Of a DNA stretch of 7,026 bases, positions 1-6,453 are shown piece by piece. The position numbers and the translations under genes are program-made. Under the pieces are notes generated by a model that saw only the letters and a list, made by a program, of their open reading frames with translations, searched no databases and was not told where the DNA came from. Source of the DNA: Rhodobacteraceae bacterium UBA6273 (GTDB lineage Bacteria > Pseudomonadota > Alphaproteobacteria > Rhodobacterales > Rhodobacteraceae); contig DJUV01000212.1 in the NCBI GenBank assembly GCA_002440625.1, positions 1 to 7,026 of the forward strand, in the 5' to 3' direction. The first letter of the stretch is position 1; each line of letters opens with the position of its first letter.

Positions 1-403
1 ACAGCGTGCAACTTGGTGTTCAGCCCGCCTTTCGTGCGCCCGATCAGACGCCCGCGCTGGTCGTCCCGCCCCCCTTTTTCGCCCGCAGGCTCGAAGCCGT
101 GCGGTGCGCCTTGATGTAGGTGGCGTCGATCATGATGGTCTTCTGCTCGGTGCCCTCGGAGGCCAGCCCCTCCATCATTCGCGCGAAGACCCCCATGTCA
201 CCCGATCGCTTCCACCGGTTGTAGAGCGTCTTCGGCGGCCCCTACTCACGCGGAGCATCGCACCATCTCAAGCCATTGCGATTGATGAAGACTATCCCAC
301 TCAGAACACGCAGGTCATCAACGCGCGGCTTGCCATGGCTCTTCGGAAAGAACGGCTTCAGCCGCTCTATCTGCTCGTCCGTCAGCCAGAAAAGATTACT
401 CAT
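1..403 (-). pseudogene. IS5-family transposase, interrupted and partial
   Basis: On the minus strand the protein opens MSNLFWLTDEQIERLKPFF and continues with KSHGKPRVDDLRVLSGIVF and RNGLRWCDAPRE, the conserved N-terminus of IS5-family DDE transposases. An amber TAG (242-244) follows DAPRE, where relatives read Tyr (DAPREYGP). The same frame then continues past it as GPPKTLYNRWKRSGDMGVF and MIDATYIKAHRTASSLRAKK, including the first catalytic Asp of the DDE triad. At the A5G6 run near 68-78 the frame must shift by -1 to continue as DDQRGRLIGRTKGGLNTKL; unshifted, it hits TGA at 44-46. That shift could be a programmed slippage site or a deletion, but the amber codon breaks the gene either way. 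The start at 403 is preferred over 406 or 436 because relatives begin MSNLF and a GGGGG Shine-Dalgarno-like run (409-413) lies 5 bp away. The C-terminal part with the remaining catalytic residues is outside the window. Confidence 0.85.
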
Positions 404-465
404 CATCACCCCCGTCAGCTCGGGGCCTTGAATCACGCAGCGACGGTAGCCTCAAGCAGATCAAT

Positions 466-477
466 GGGTCCTGACCC
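466..477. repeat. Short inverted repeat at the probable IS5 outer end
   Basis: GGGTC and GACCC (5 bp each) flank CT. The repeat is followed by CTAG at 477-480, a tetranucleotide often seen at insertion junctions. Its position about 60 bp upstream of the transposase start suggests the terminal region of the element. The matching end is not in the window, so this is a proposal only. Confidence 0.35.
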
Positions 478-480
478 TAG

Positions 481-783
481 TGGCGGATCGTCGATCCAGA
501 CTCGAACCTCTGAACAAATAGTGTACTGGGGTATCGGAGGGCGTACAGGCAATAACCGCTCGGCAGATACGAAAGCTATTACATTGCCTTGCGCTGTTCT
601 TGCGAGTCCTCTTCTGGCACCATTACCCATATTCTCATTGATAGCCCCCTTCAGGGTTCGCCCGAGAGGACGCATCTGGCGCGCGGTGGCAGCCAGCCCT
701 GGATCAATATCTTGACGGCATCTTGTCCCGTTGCGGGTCAGCCAGGCGCAGCGCGTCGCCCTTCGGGGTGTTCGCGCCGATCA
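481..783. other. Gene-poor spacer between the IS5 element and the AMP-ligase gene
   Basis: No convincing gene was found here on either strand. Open frames exist on both strands, for example minus 433-675 (80 codons) and plus 589-816 (75 codons). Their translations show no recognisable domain or motif and no good ribosome-binding site, and their composition looks random. Base composition is more mixed than in the neighbouring genes. No tRNA, terminator or long repeat is evident. It may be the remnant of sequence disrupted when the IS element arrived, or upstream regulatory DNA for the gene at 874. Confidence 0.5.
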
Positions 784-824
784 ATTCTTGAGTGTTTCAC
801 TTTTCTTCATTCTTGACTGTTTCA
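784..824. repeat. Two 16-bp direct repeats 25 bp apart, upstream of the AMP-ligase gene
   Basis: ATTCTTGAGTGTTTCA (784-799) and ATTCTTGACTGTTTCA (809-824) match at 15 of 16 positions, with start-to-start spacing of 25 bp. The second copy ends 49 bp before the ATG at 874. Each copy contains a -35-like hexamer, TTGAGT (788-793) and TTGACT (813-818). After TTGACT, a poor -10 candidate TTAGCG (835-840) lies 16 bp downstream. The pair could be a tandem binding site for a regulator or part of the promoter. The repeat is seen directly; the role is inference. Confidence 0.55.
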
Positions 825-873
825 ATCAGCTACCTTAGCGCTCAGCCCGACCCTGAGCCGAGGCGCGCCGTCC

Positions 874-3444
874 ATGATCCCCGATTTCGTCCGCGACCTT
901 GCCCGCCACGGAGAGCGAACCGCGCTGATCGTTCCCGGCGAAGGCACGGTCAGCTATGCCGATCTGGCCCGCCGAACCGCAGCCTTCGCCGCCCGGCTTC
1001 CGGGTCCGAGGCGGCTCGTGGCGGTCGAGGCGGCGGCGTCGGCCCATGCGATCACTGCCTACCTTGGCACCCTCGCGGCGGGACATGCGGTGGCGCTTTT
1101 ACCTTCGGGTGACAGCGACGCCATGCGCGGCTTCGCCGACCGCTTCCACCCTGAGTCCCAGTTCCGGCGGCTGGACGGACGCTGGCGGCTGCTGGCTGGT
1201 GGCCGGGCGCAGAGCGGCGAGATTCACCCCGATCTCGCGCTTATCCTCATGACCTCGGGCAGCACCGGCCACGGCAAGGGCGTCCGCCTTTCCGGCACGG
1301 CGCTGGAAAGCAACGCCGGCTCCATCGCCGAGTACCTGAAACTTGGCCCCGAGGACCGTGCCGGGCTGGTCCTGCCGCTGCACTATTCCTATGGCCTTTC
1401 GGTCCTGAATTCGCACCTCGCTGCGGGGGCCTGTCTCTGGCTTCATCAGGGTTCGGTGCTGGCGCCGGGGTTCCTTGACGGGCTCGCGTCTGCCGGTTGC
1501 ACCAATCTATCCGGCGTGCCGCATACGTTCGAACTGCTTGAGCGGATCGGCCTGAAGGATGCCGCATTGCCACGGCTTCGGATGCTGACGGTCGCGGGCG
1601 GCGCGATGGCGGCTGACCGGGTCCAGCGCTGGCACGACCACATGGCCACCCGCGATGGCCGTTTCTTCGCCATGTACGGCCAGACCGAGGCCACCGCCCG
1701 GATCGCCTATCTGCCGCCGGAACTGGCAGGACAGGCGCCCGACCGCATCGGCATCGCGATCCCCGGCGGCAGCCTTTCCTTGCGCGCCGCCGATGGCCGC
1801 ACGATTGGAGAACCTGGCGTCGAGGGCGAACTCATCTATCGCGGCGCCAATGTGATGATGGGCTATGCCGAAACCCGCGCCGATCTCGCGCGCGGGACTG
1901 AGATCGACGCGCTGGCGACCGGCGATCTGGCAGTTCGTGATGAGGCCGGACTTTACCGGATCGTCGGCCGGCTGCGGCGGATGTCGAAGATCGCCGGGGT
2001 TCGGGTCGGCCATGATGCGGTCGAGGCGGCGCTCGCCGCCCAGGGCATCCGCGCCGCCGTGGTCGGGGATGACTGCGGCCTGACGGCGAGCTACGTCTCC
2101 GCGCAGGACCCCGAGGAGGTGGCCGACCTCATCGTCCGGGCGACCGGGCTGACCAACCGCCACGTGCGCGTCGTAAGGGTGCCGGACCTGCCGCGCCTTG
2201 CTTCCGGCAAGGTCGATTACGAAAGCCTGCGCAAGAACACGCCCGCCCAACGAGCGAGCAGCGACCTAGCTGGCGTTTTCCGGCACTGCTTCGATCCGCG
2301 ACCCGTCCGGCCCAGCGACAGTTTCGCCAGCCTTGGCGGCGACTCGCTTCGCCATGTCGAGCTTTCGATGGAGGTGGAGCGGCTCCTCGGCCATCTGCCG
2401 CGTGGCTGGGAACGGATGAGCCTGTCCGAGCTTGGCAGTATTCGCCATACGCCCGGCCCGTCGAATGCGGCGGGGGCCGGCATCGGCGCCGACCTTCTGA
2501 TCCGCGCGCTCGCCATTCTCGCCGTCCTGGTCCAGCATCAGACGCTCTGGCCGACCTATGGCGGTGCGGCGGCGATGGTGGTGCTGATCGGCTACGGGCT
2601 CGGGCGATTCCAGCGCGGCTTTCTGGCGACGGGTGACGTTCCGGGCCTTCTGCGGCCGCTCTGGAAGGTCCTCGTGCCCTATTACCTGATCCTGATCGCC
2701 TATGCGCTGGTCTGGGGGCAGGTGCCCTGGGTCTCGGTCTTTCTTGCCGGGAATTTCGGCTTCGGTGATCCGGTGCGGCAGGACATGCTGCCCTATCTCT
2801 ACTGGTTCGTCGAAGCCTATACGCAGCTTCTTCTTGTACTGGCCTTGCTGGCGCTGATCCCGACCGTCCGCCGCCTGATCGGCGCCGAGCCGTTCCGCTT
2901 TGGTCTCTTGCTGCTGGCCGGGGCGTCCGTCGCGCGGCTGGTCGGGCCTGAACTTTGGCCATTGGGTGGCCGCCAGATTTTCACGCTGCCCTGGATCTTC
3001 TACCTTTGCGCCTTCGGCTGGTGCGCCGCGACCGCCGACAGCCGGGGCCGGCGTCTTGCCGTCCTTGCGGCGGCAGCACTTCTGATGCCCGCTGCGGCGT
3101 TCCTCGGCGGCAACTGGTTTGGCGCCTGGATCAAGTATAGCGCGCAGTTCGCGGTGATCGCTGCCTTGCTTTACCTGCCGCACATCCGGATGCCGAGGGC
3201 CGTAGCCCGCATCGTTCTTGAAATCGCGCGCGCGAGCTTCCTGATCTACCTCCTTCACCGCTTCGCCCCCGAAGTGCTGATGCTGCCGCTGGCGGGCATC
3301 CTGCCGGGACCGGTTTTCGACCTTCTCGCCATCTTCGGCGGCGTCGCGCTAGGCGTCGCGGCCTCAGTTCCGCTGCGCCATCTTCCGGAACCGAAAACCC
3401 TCTTGACCCTGAGAAGCCGGATGCGCCGCACGATGCCCGCATAA
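874..3444 (+). CDS. Three-part enzyme: AMP-forming acyl ligase, carrier domain, membrane acyltransferase-3
   Basis: This 856-residue protein should activate a carboxylic acid with ATP, load it on its own phosphopantetheine arm and pass it to an acceptor at or across the inner membrane. Residues 1-455 are an ANL-superfamily adenylation domain: A3 loop TSGSTGHGKG (127-136), A5 YGQTE (268-272), A7 TGD (349-351), A8 GRLRRMSKIAGVRV (365-378) and catalytic K446 in SGK. Residues 460-525 are a carrier domain with GGDSL; S491 is the pantetheinylation site. Residues 541-856 hold about ten hydrophobic helices in acyltransferase-3 style, with RALAILAVLVQH (R544, H555) and a late SFLIYLLH (789-795). The A4 region, LPLHYSYGLS (167-176), lacks the Asp typical of alpha-amino-acid adenylation, suggesting an acyl or other carboxylate substrate. 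A GAGGCG Shine-Dalgarno (860-865) lies 8 bp before the ATG. A 355-bp gap follows, so co-transcription with the next gene is uncertain. Domain calls are firm; substrate and acceptor are unknown. Confidence 0.9.
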   Translation: MIPDFVRDLARHGERTALIVPGEGTVSYADLARRTAAFAARLPGPRRLVAVEAAASAHAITAYLGTLAAGHAVALLPSGDSDAMRGFADRFHPESQFRRLDGRWRLLAGGRAQSGEIHPDLALILMTSGSTGHGKGVRLSGTALESNAGSIAEYLKLGPEDRAGLVLPLHYSYGLSVLNSHLAAGACLWLHQGSVLAPGFLDGLASAGCTNLSGVPHTFELLERIGLKDAALPRLRMLTVAGGAMAADRVQRWHDHMATRDGRFFAMYGQTEATARIAYLPPELAGQAPDRIGIAIPGGSLSLRAADGRTIGEPGVEGELIYRGANVMMGYAETRADLARGTEIDALATGDLAVRDEAGLYRIVGRLRRMSKIAGVRVGHDAVEAALAAQGIRAAVVGDDCGLTASYVSAQDPEEVADLIVRATGLTNRHVRVVRVPDLPRLASGKVDYESLRKNTPAQRASSDLAGVFRHCFDPRPVRPSDSFASLGGDSLRHVELSMEVERLLGHLPRGWERMSLSELGSIRHTPGPSNAAGAGIGADLLIRALAILAVLVQHQTLWPTYGGAAAMVVLIGYGLGRFQRGFLATGDVPGLLRPLWKVLVPYYLILIAYALVWGQVPWVSVFLAGNFGFGDPVRQDMLPYLYWFVEAYTQLLLVLALLALIPTVRRLIGAEPFRFGLLLLAGASVARLVGPELWPLGGRQIFTLPWIFYLCAFGWCAATADSRGRRLAVLAAAALLMPAAAFLGGNWFGAWIKYSAQFAVIAALLYLPHIRMPRAVARIVLEIARASFLIYLLHRFAPEVLMLPLAGILPGPVFDLLAIFGGVALGVAASVPLRHLPEPKTLLTLRSRMRRTMPA

Positions 3445-3486
3445 CGATACTGCGCCACAGTAATCGCCAGCCCTCAGATCGGAACG

Positions 3487-3532
3487 ACTGCGGTTCGCGC
3501 CCCGTTTTCGGGAAATTCGAACGGACCGCAGT
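3487..3532. other. Long branched hairpin just after the AMP-ligase gene
   Basis: ACTGCGG (3487-3493) pairs with CCGCAGT (3526-3532), and TTCG (3494-3497) with CGAA (3518-3521), leaving a 4-nt bulge. An inner CCCG-TTTT-CGGG hairpin sits at 3501-3512. It begins 43 bp after the stop codon of the upstream gene. With no T-tract behind it, it may protect the mRNA 3' end or aid Rho-dependent termination rather than act as an intrinsic terminator. Confidence 0.5.
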
Positions 3533-3543
3533 GGCATCGCACC

Positions 3544-3556
3544 CAGTGCAGCACTG
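3544..3556. repeat. Perfect 13-bp palindrome, possible operator
   Basis: CAGTGC-A-GCACTG is a perfect 6+1+6 dyad, about 245 bp upstream of the beta-helix gene start. The short centre suits a dimeric DNA-binding protein better than an RNA hairpin. No regulator is identified, and a short palindrome like this may occur by chance in GC-rich DNA. Confidence 0.35.
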
Positions 3557-3640
3557 TCAGACGACTGCCATTCTCGCGCAAGAAAACCAACAATCAACGT
3601 CCGGTTGAGTTTGTTTCCATAGCATAAACTGCGGCTGGAC

Positions 3641-3666
3641 GTTTTCGGCGACATCACGCCGAAAAC
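3641..3666. promoter_or_regulatory. Perfect 10-bp inverted repeat upstream of the beta-helix gene
   Basis: GTTTTCGGCG (3641-3650) and CGCCGAAAAC (3657-3666) are exact reverse complements around ACATCA. The element ends 133 bp before the ATG at 3800. It could be an operator for a dimeric regulator, or a leader hairpin if transcription starts upstream. The sequence after it (CCTTAAG) is not a T-tract on the plus strand, and the minus strand has none either, so it is not a standard terminator. Confidence 0.5.
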
Positions 3667-3799
3667 CTTAAGATTGTCCTTACGTGATTATGCTCATTCG
3701 CCCGGAGCGACACACCCCGACTGCATTTGTGCCCCAACTTTGCCATCTTGGACGGCATTGTTCTGAGCAGGGACACACTCACCGATCAAGGAATACCAA

Positions 3800-5470
3800 A
3801 TGACATTCGTCAAGTCACTGCTCATGGCAAGCGTGGGACTGAGCATCCTGGGATCACAGGTCAGTGCGGCAGAATACTTCGTGCAGCCGCTAACCCCGGG
3901 ACCCGTCGCAAACACGGCAGTCGCCGCGATTTCGCTGCAGGCAACCGCCCCGGACGATGTATCCGCCCCCTCCGCGGAGCAGAACGCTGTCACTCAGCCA
4001 CCAGTAATTCCTCCTGTTGCCGTCACTGACGCGCCGGCCACCGGAACCGCACAGAATGGCGCGGAGACAAAGGAACCGCATAAGATTGCGGTCTCCCCTG
4101 GCGCGAAATGGGTCAGCGCCCGCGGCCACGGGGAAGCGTCCGGCACGACTGGTGGAACCACCACCACCACACCGACGGCTCCCGCTCCGACCACGCCCGT
4201 CGTCACCGCGCCGTCACAAACCGGTTCCACCGGCACCCCCCCGACGCCGTCCACAACGACCCCCACGGGGCCGGCCCCTGTGATGACCGCAAGCCAGACC
4301 TACAACAGTCTCGGCGCGCTGCTGCAGTCCGGCAAGGTCCAGGGCGGCGACCGCATCTACCTGCTCGGCGGCTACCATGGCCAGATGGTCCTGGCTGGTC
4401 TGCAGTTCACGTCACCTGTGACCATCACGTCGATGCCAGGCCAGGTCGCCCATGTCGACAGCATCAACGTTCGTGCATCGAGCAAGATCGTCATCAACGG
4501 CCTCAAGGTCTGGCCGACGTCAGCCGCCAACGGCCTCGTGGCGCAGGTTCGCAGCTACAATGACAGCAGCGACCTGGTGTTTTCCGATCTCGACGTGCGT
4601 GCGGCGGCCAATTCCACGAATTACCAGCAGTGGAACACGACCGACTGGAACAACAACCAGCGCTCCGGCTTCCTGATCGATGGTCAGCGCCAGACAGTCT
4701 TCCGCAACCGTCTTACCGGCGTTTACAACGGTGTCTTCGTACTGGGACAGAATGCCCTCGTCGAAGAGAATATTGTTGACGGCTTCGCGGGCGACGCATT
4801 CCGCGCGCTTGGCGACAACTCCGTCGTTCGCCGCAACAGGGCGCAGAACTGCCGCCAGACCACCGGCACCCATATCGACGGCATCCAGAGCTTTTCGCGG
4901 GGCCCTACCGGAAAGATCGGTACCGGCGTGGTGCGCAATATCGTCATCGAAGGCAACAAGTTCCTGGAGTTCGTCGGCGCGCGGAGCCCGATCAACTGCA
5001 AACTGCAGGGGATTGGTCTCTTCGACGGGATGTATGACGGCTTTGTCATCCGCAACAACCTGATCTCGTCCACCGCATATCACGGCATCACCATCGGCGG
5101 CGGCTTGAACAGCGTCATCACCAACAACACAGTCGTCCACGCCATGGGGACCACCGGCAACTGGCCGTGGCTCCGCGTGTCGAACCACAAGAACGGCACA
5201 CCGTCGCAGAACGTGACCGTCGCGAACAATCTGTTGAGCTCGCTCAAGGTCACGACCAATCCGGCGCTTGGCATCCTTCAGACCAACAACATCACGGTCA
5301 CAAATGCCTTGGGCGAGTTCAACTCGGTCGCCAACCAGGATTTCACCCTGAAGTCGACCTCGACCGCCATCGACAAGGGCGCGCCGACGCTGGCTCCACC
5401 CGTGGACATCGCCAAGTCGCCGCGGCCGAAGGGCAAGGCCCCGGACGCGGGCGCCTACGAAAGCTTCTGA
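3800..5470 (+). CDS. Secreted right-handed parallel beta-helix protein
   Basis: This 556-residue protein opens with a Sec signal peptide (MTFVKSLLMASVGLSILG, probable cut after VSA at 23) and is expected in the periplasm or outside the cell. Residues 24-100 are unrecognised. About 110-165 is a low-complexity Thr/Pro/Gly/Ala linker. From about 166 it is a right-handed beta-helix with Asn-ladder rungs such as SKIVINGLKV, QTVFRNRLTG, ALVEENIVDG, FVIRNNLISS, SVITNNTVV and NVTVANNLLS. It ends with a STAIDKGAP...DAGAYESF close like those of bacterial pectate-lyase or chondroitinase-B-like proteins. C351 and C400 could form a disulfide. Polysaccharide lyase, epimerase or adhesin roles are all possible, and no catalytic set could be assigned by eye. 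AAGGA (3788-3792) lies 7 bp before the ATG. A strong terminator 21 bp after the stop ends the unit. The neighbouring surface-type acyltransferase suggests polysaccharide-related work, by inference. Confidence 0.85.
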   Translation: MTFVKSLLMASVGLSILGSQVSAAEYFVQPLTPGPVANTAVAAISLQATAPDDVSAPSAEQNAVTQPPVIPPVAVTDAPATGTAQNGAETKEPHKIAVSPGAKWVSARGHGEASGTTGGTTTTTPTAPAPTTPVVTAPSQTGSTGTPPTPSTTTPTGPAPVMTASQTYNSLGALLQSGKVQGGDRIYLLGGYHGQMVLAGLQFTSPVTITSMPGQVAHVDSINVRASSKIVINGLKVWPTSAANGLVAQVRSYNDSSDLVFSDLDVRAAANSTNYQQWNTTDWNNNQRSGFLIDGQRQTVFRNRLTGVYNGVFVLGQNALVEENIVDGFAGDAFRALGDNSVVRRNRAQNCRQTTGTHIDGIQSFSRGPTGKIGTGVVRNIVIEGNKFLEFVGARSPINCKLQGIGLFDGMYDGFVIRNNLISSTAYHGITIGGGLNSVITNNTVVHAMGTTGNWPWLRVSNHKNGTPSQNVTVANNLLSSLKVTTNPALGILQTNNITVTNALGEFNSVANQDFTLKSTSTAIDKGAPTLAPPVDIAKSPRPKGKAPDAGAYESF

Positions 5471-5491
5471 TACCGCCCATTGCTGCGTACC

Positions 5492-5526
5492 CCCGCCGCG
5501 CGACACGGATCGCGCGGCGGGTTTTT
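5492..5526 (+). terminator. Strong intrinsic terminator after the beta-helix gene
   Basis: CCCGCCGCGCGA (5492-5503) pairs perfectly with TCGCGCGGCGGG (5510-5521) around CACGGA, a 12-bp GC-rich stem followed by TTTTT (5522-5526). It starts 21 bp after the stop codon at 5470 and lies between convergent genes, the oxyR stop being at 5542. On the minus strand the stem is not followed by a T-tract, so it serves mainly the plus-strand gene. It could still help stop oxyR transcripts. Confidence 0.93.
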
Positions 5527-5541
5527 CATTTGCGGGTCGCC

Positions 5542-6451
5542 CTACCGGCTATCGCCAGCCAGTGCAGCCTCGCCCACGTCCTTCACGATCTCGCTGATCT
5601 GTTGCAACTGCCGGGTCAGGGGGCTGGTCCTGCGCCAGACCATGCCGATGGTGCGCGATGGCTGCGGCCCGGCAAAGCGCGAGACGGCGACAGGTGCCGA
5701 TCCTGTCTCGACCGCCACCGCCATGTCCGGGATCAGCGTCACGCCGATCCCGGCGCCCACCATCTGCACCAGCGTGGCGAGCGAACTGCCATCGAGCAAC
5801 TCCTTCGGGCGCGCGCCGGCCATGTCGCAGAACGACAGCGCCTGGTCGCGGAAGCAGTGGCCCTCCTCCAGCAGGAGAAGCCGCATTTCGCGCAGCATCT
5901 CGCGGCTGGGTACCGGTTTGTGCGCCTCGTCACGATGCCGGACAAGGACGAAATCTTCAGAGAAGAGCGGCACCTCGACCAGCGACGGCTCGGAGACCGG
6001 AAGCGCCACGATGGCGGTGTCGAGCCGACCATCGGCAATCTCCTGCAAGAGCTTCGCCGTTGTGGTTTCGCGCAGTTGCAGGTCTAGCTCGGGATAGTGC
6101 CGGCTTAGCGCGCCGATCACCCGCGGCAGGAAGTAGGGCGCGATCGTCGGAATGACCCCGATTCTCAGCCGCCCGCTCAGCCGCTCTCCGGCCGCGCGCG
6201 CCAGATCCTCAAGCTCCTCGACCGATCTGAGGATTGCGCGCGCCCGGTCGACAAAGGTTTCGCCGAACTCCGTAAGGCGCACCTCACGCGGCCCGCGTTC
6301 GAAAAGTGCCGTGCCGAGTGAGGCCTCAAGATCGCGGATCTGCATGGACAGGGCGGGCTGGGTGACGGCACTGACATCGGCTGCCCGGCCGAAGTGCCCC
6401 TGTCGGGCCAAGGCGTCAACATAGCGAAGCTGCTTCAAGGTCATGTTTATC

Positions 6452-6453
<2 letters not shown>
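5542..6453 (-). CDS. oxyR: Peroxide-sensing LysR-family regulator OxyR
   Basis: This 303-residue LysR-type regulator turns on peroxide defence when H2O2 oxidises it. The N-terminal winged helix-turn-helix spans about residues 5-63, with the helix-turn-helix around GHFGRAADVSAVTQPALSMQI (19-39). The effector domain runs from about 95. The diagnostic feature is EEGHCFRDQALSFCDMAG (196-213), with C200 and C209 at the spacing of the E. coli C199/C208 redox pair, followed by the OxyR-like SSLATLVQMVGAGIG (223-237). Length is normal for the family. The start at 6453 (MINMTLKQL) is uncertain: 6444 (MTLKQL) fits many relatives, and neither has a clear Shine-Dalgarno. The gene is divergent from katG across 161 bp, the usual arrangement for OxyR and its target, and the shared region carries repeated motifs suited to autoregulation. 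It converges with the beta-helix gene, 71 bp away. Confidence 0.95.

Larger units (their letters stand above)
1..480 (-). mobile_element. Partial IS5-family insertion sequence, cut by left window edge
   Basis: This is the 5' part of an IS5-family element, recognised from its transposase, whose N-terminal sequence is typical of elements found in Paracoccus and relatives. The far end lies outside the window. The near boundary is uncertain. The best candidate is the short inverted repeat GGGTC-CT-GACCC at 466-477, followed by CTAG at 477-480. It lies about 60 bp upstream of the transposase start, where a terminal repeat would be expected. Without the other end, neither the terminal inverted repeats nor the target duplication can be confirmed. 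The element probably cannot transpose by itself, because its transposase frame is broken. Confidence 0.75.
3445..3799. other. Structured non-coding region between the AMP-ligase and beta-helix genes
   Basis: No gene is supported on either strand. The region instead contains several dyads listed separately: a branched hairpin (3487-3532), a perfect 13-bp palindrome (3544-3556) and a 10-bp-stem hairpin (3641-3666). There is also a weaker TCAAC-GTCCG-GTTGA dyad at 3594-3608. AACGTCC (3596-3602) could alternatively pair with GGACGTT (3637-3643), which would overlap the third hairpin. No T-tract follows any of them, so a classical intrinsic terminator for the upstream gene is not seen. The promoter of the beta-helix gene should lie here. 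TATGCT (3689-3694) is a possible -10 element, but no good -35 was found. Confidence 0.55.

Noticed and set aside
433..675. 80-codon minus-strand frame upstream of the IS transposase
   Set aside because: No recognisable domain, no good ribosome-binding site, and it runs across the likely IS boundary. Treated as a chance frame.
104..715. 203-codon plus-strand frame over the IS element and spacer
   Set aside because: It is antisense to the transposase and crosses the IS boundary. Its translation is typical of a GC-rich shadow frame.
784..824. CRISPR-like repeat unit
   Set aside because: There are only two copies, with a 9-bp gap and no cas genes. This is a simple direct repeat pair.
2266..3258. 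Long minus-strand frame of 330 codons within the fusion gene
   Set aside because: It is antisense to a gene with clear domain motifs, its composition is rich in Arg, Gly and Asp as in shadow frames, and it has no family resemblance.
3487..3666. Intrinsic terminator for the fusion gene
   Set aside because: Stable hairpins are present, but none is followed by a run of T residues, so they are listed as structures or possible operators.
4520..5506. 328-codon minus-strand frame opposite the beta-helix gene
   Set aside because: Antisense shadow of a well-supported secreted protein. It also starts inside the terminator stem.
5167..6087. 306-codon plus-strand frame crossing the terminator into oxyR
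   Set aside because: It overlaps the end of the beta-helix gene, runs through an intrinsic terminator and lies antisense to oxyR. No domain is visible.
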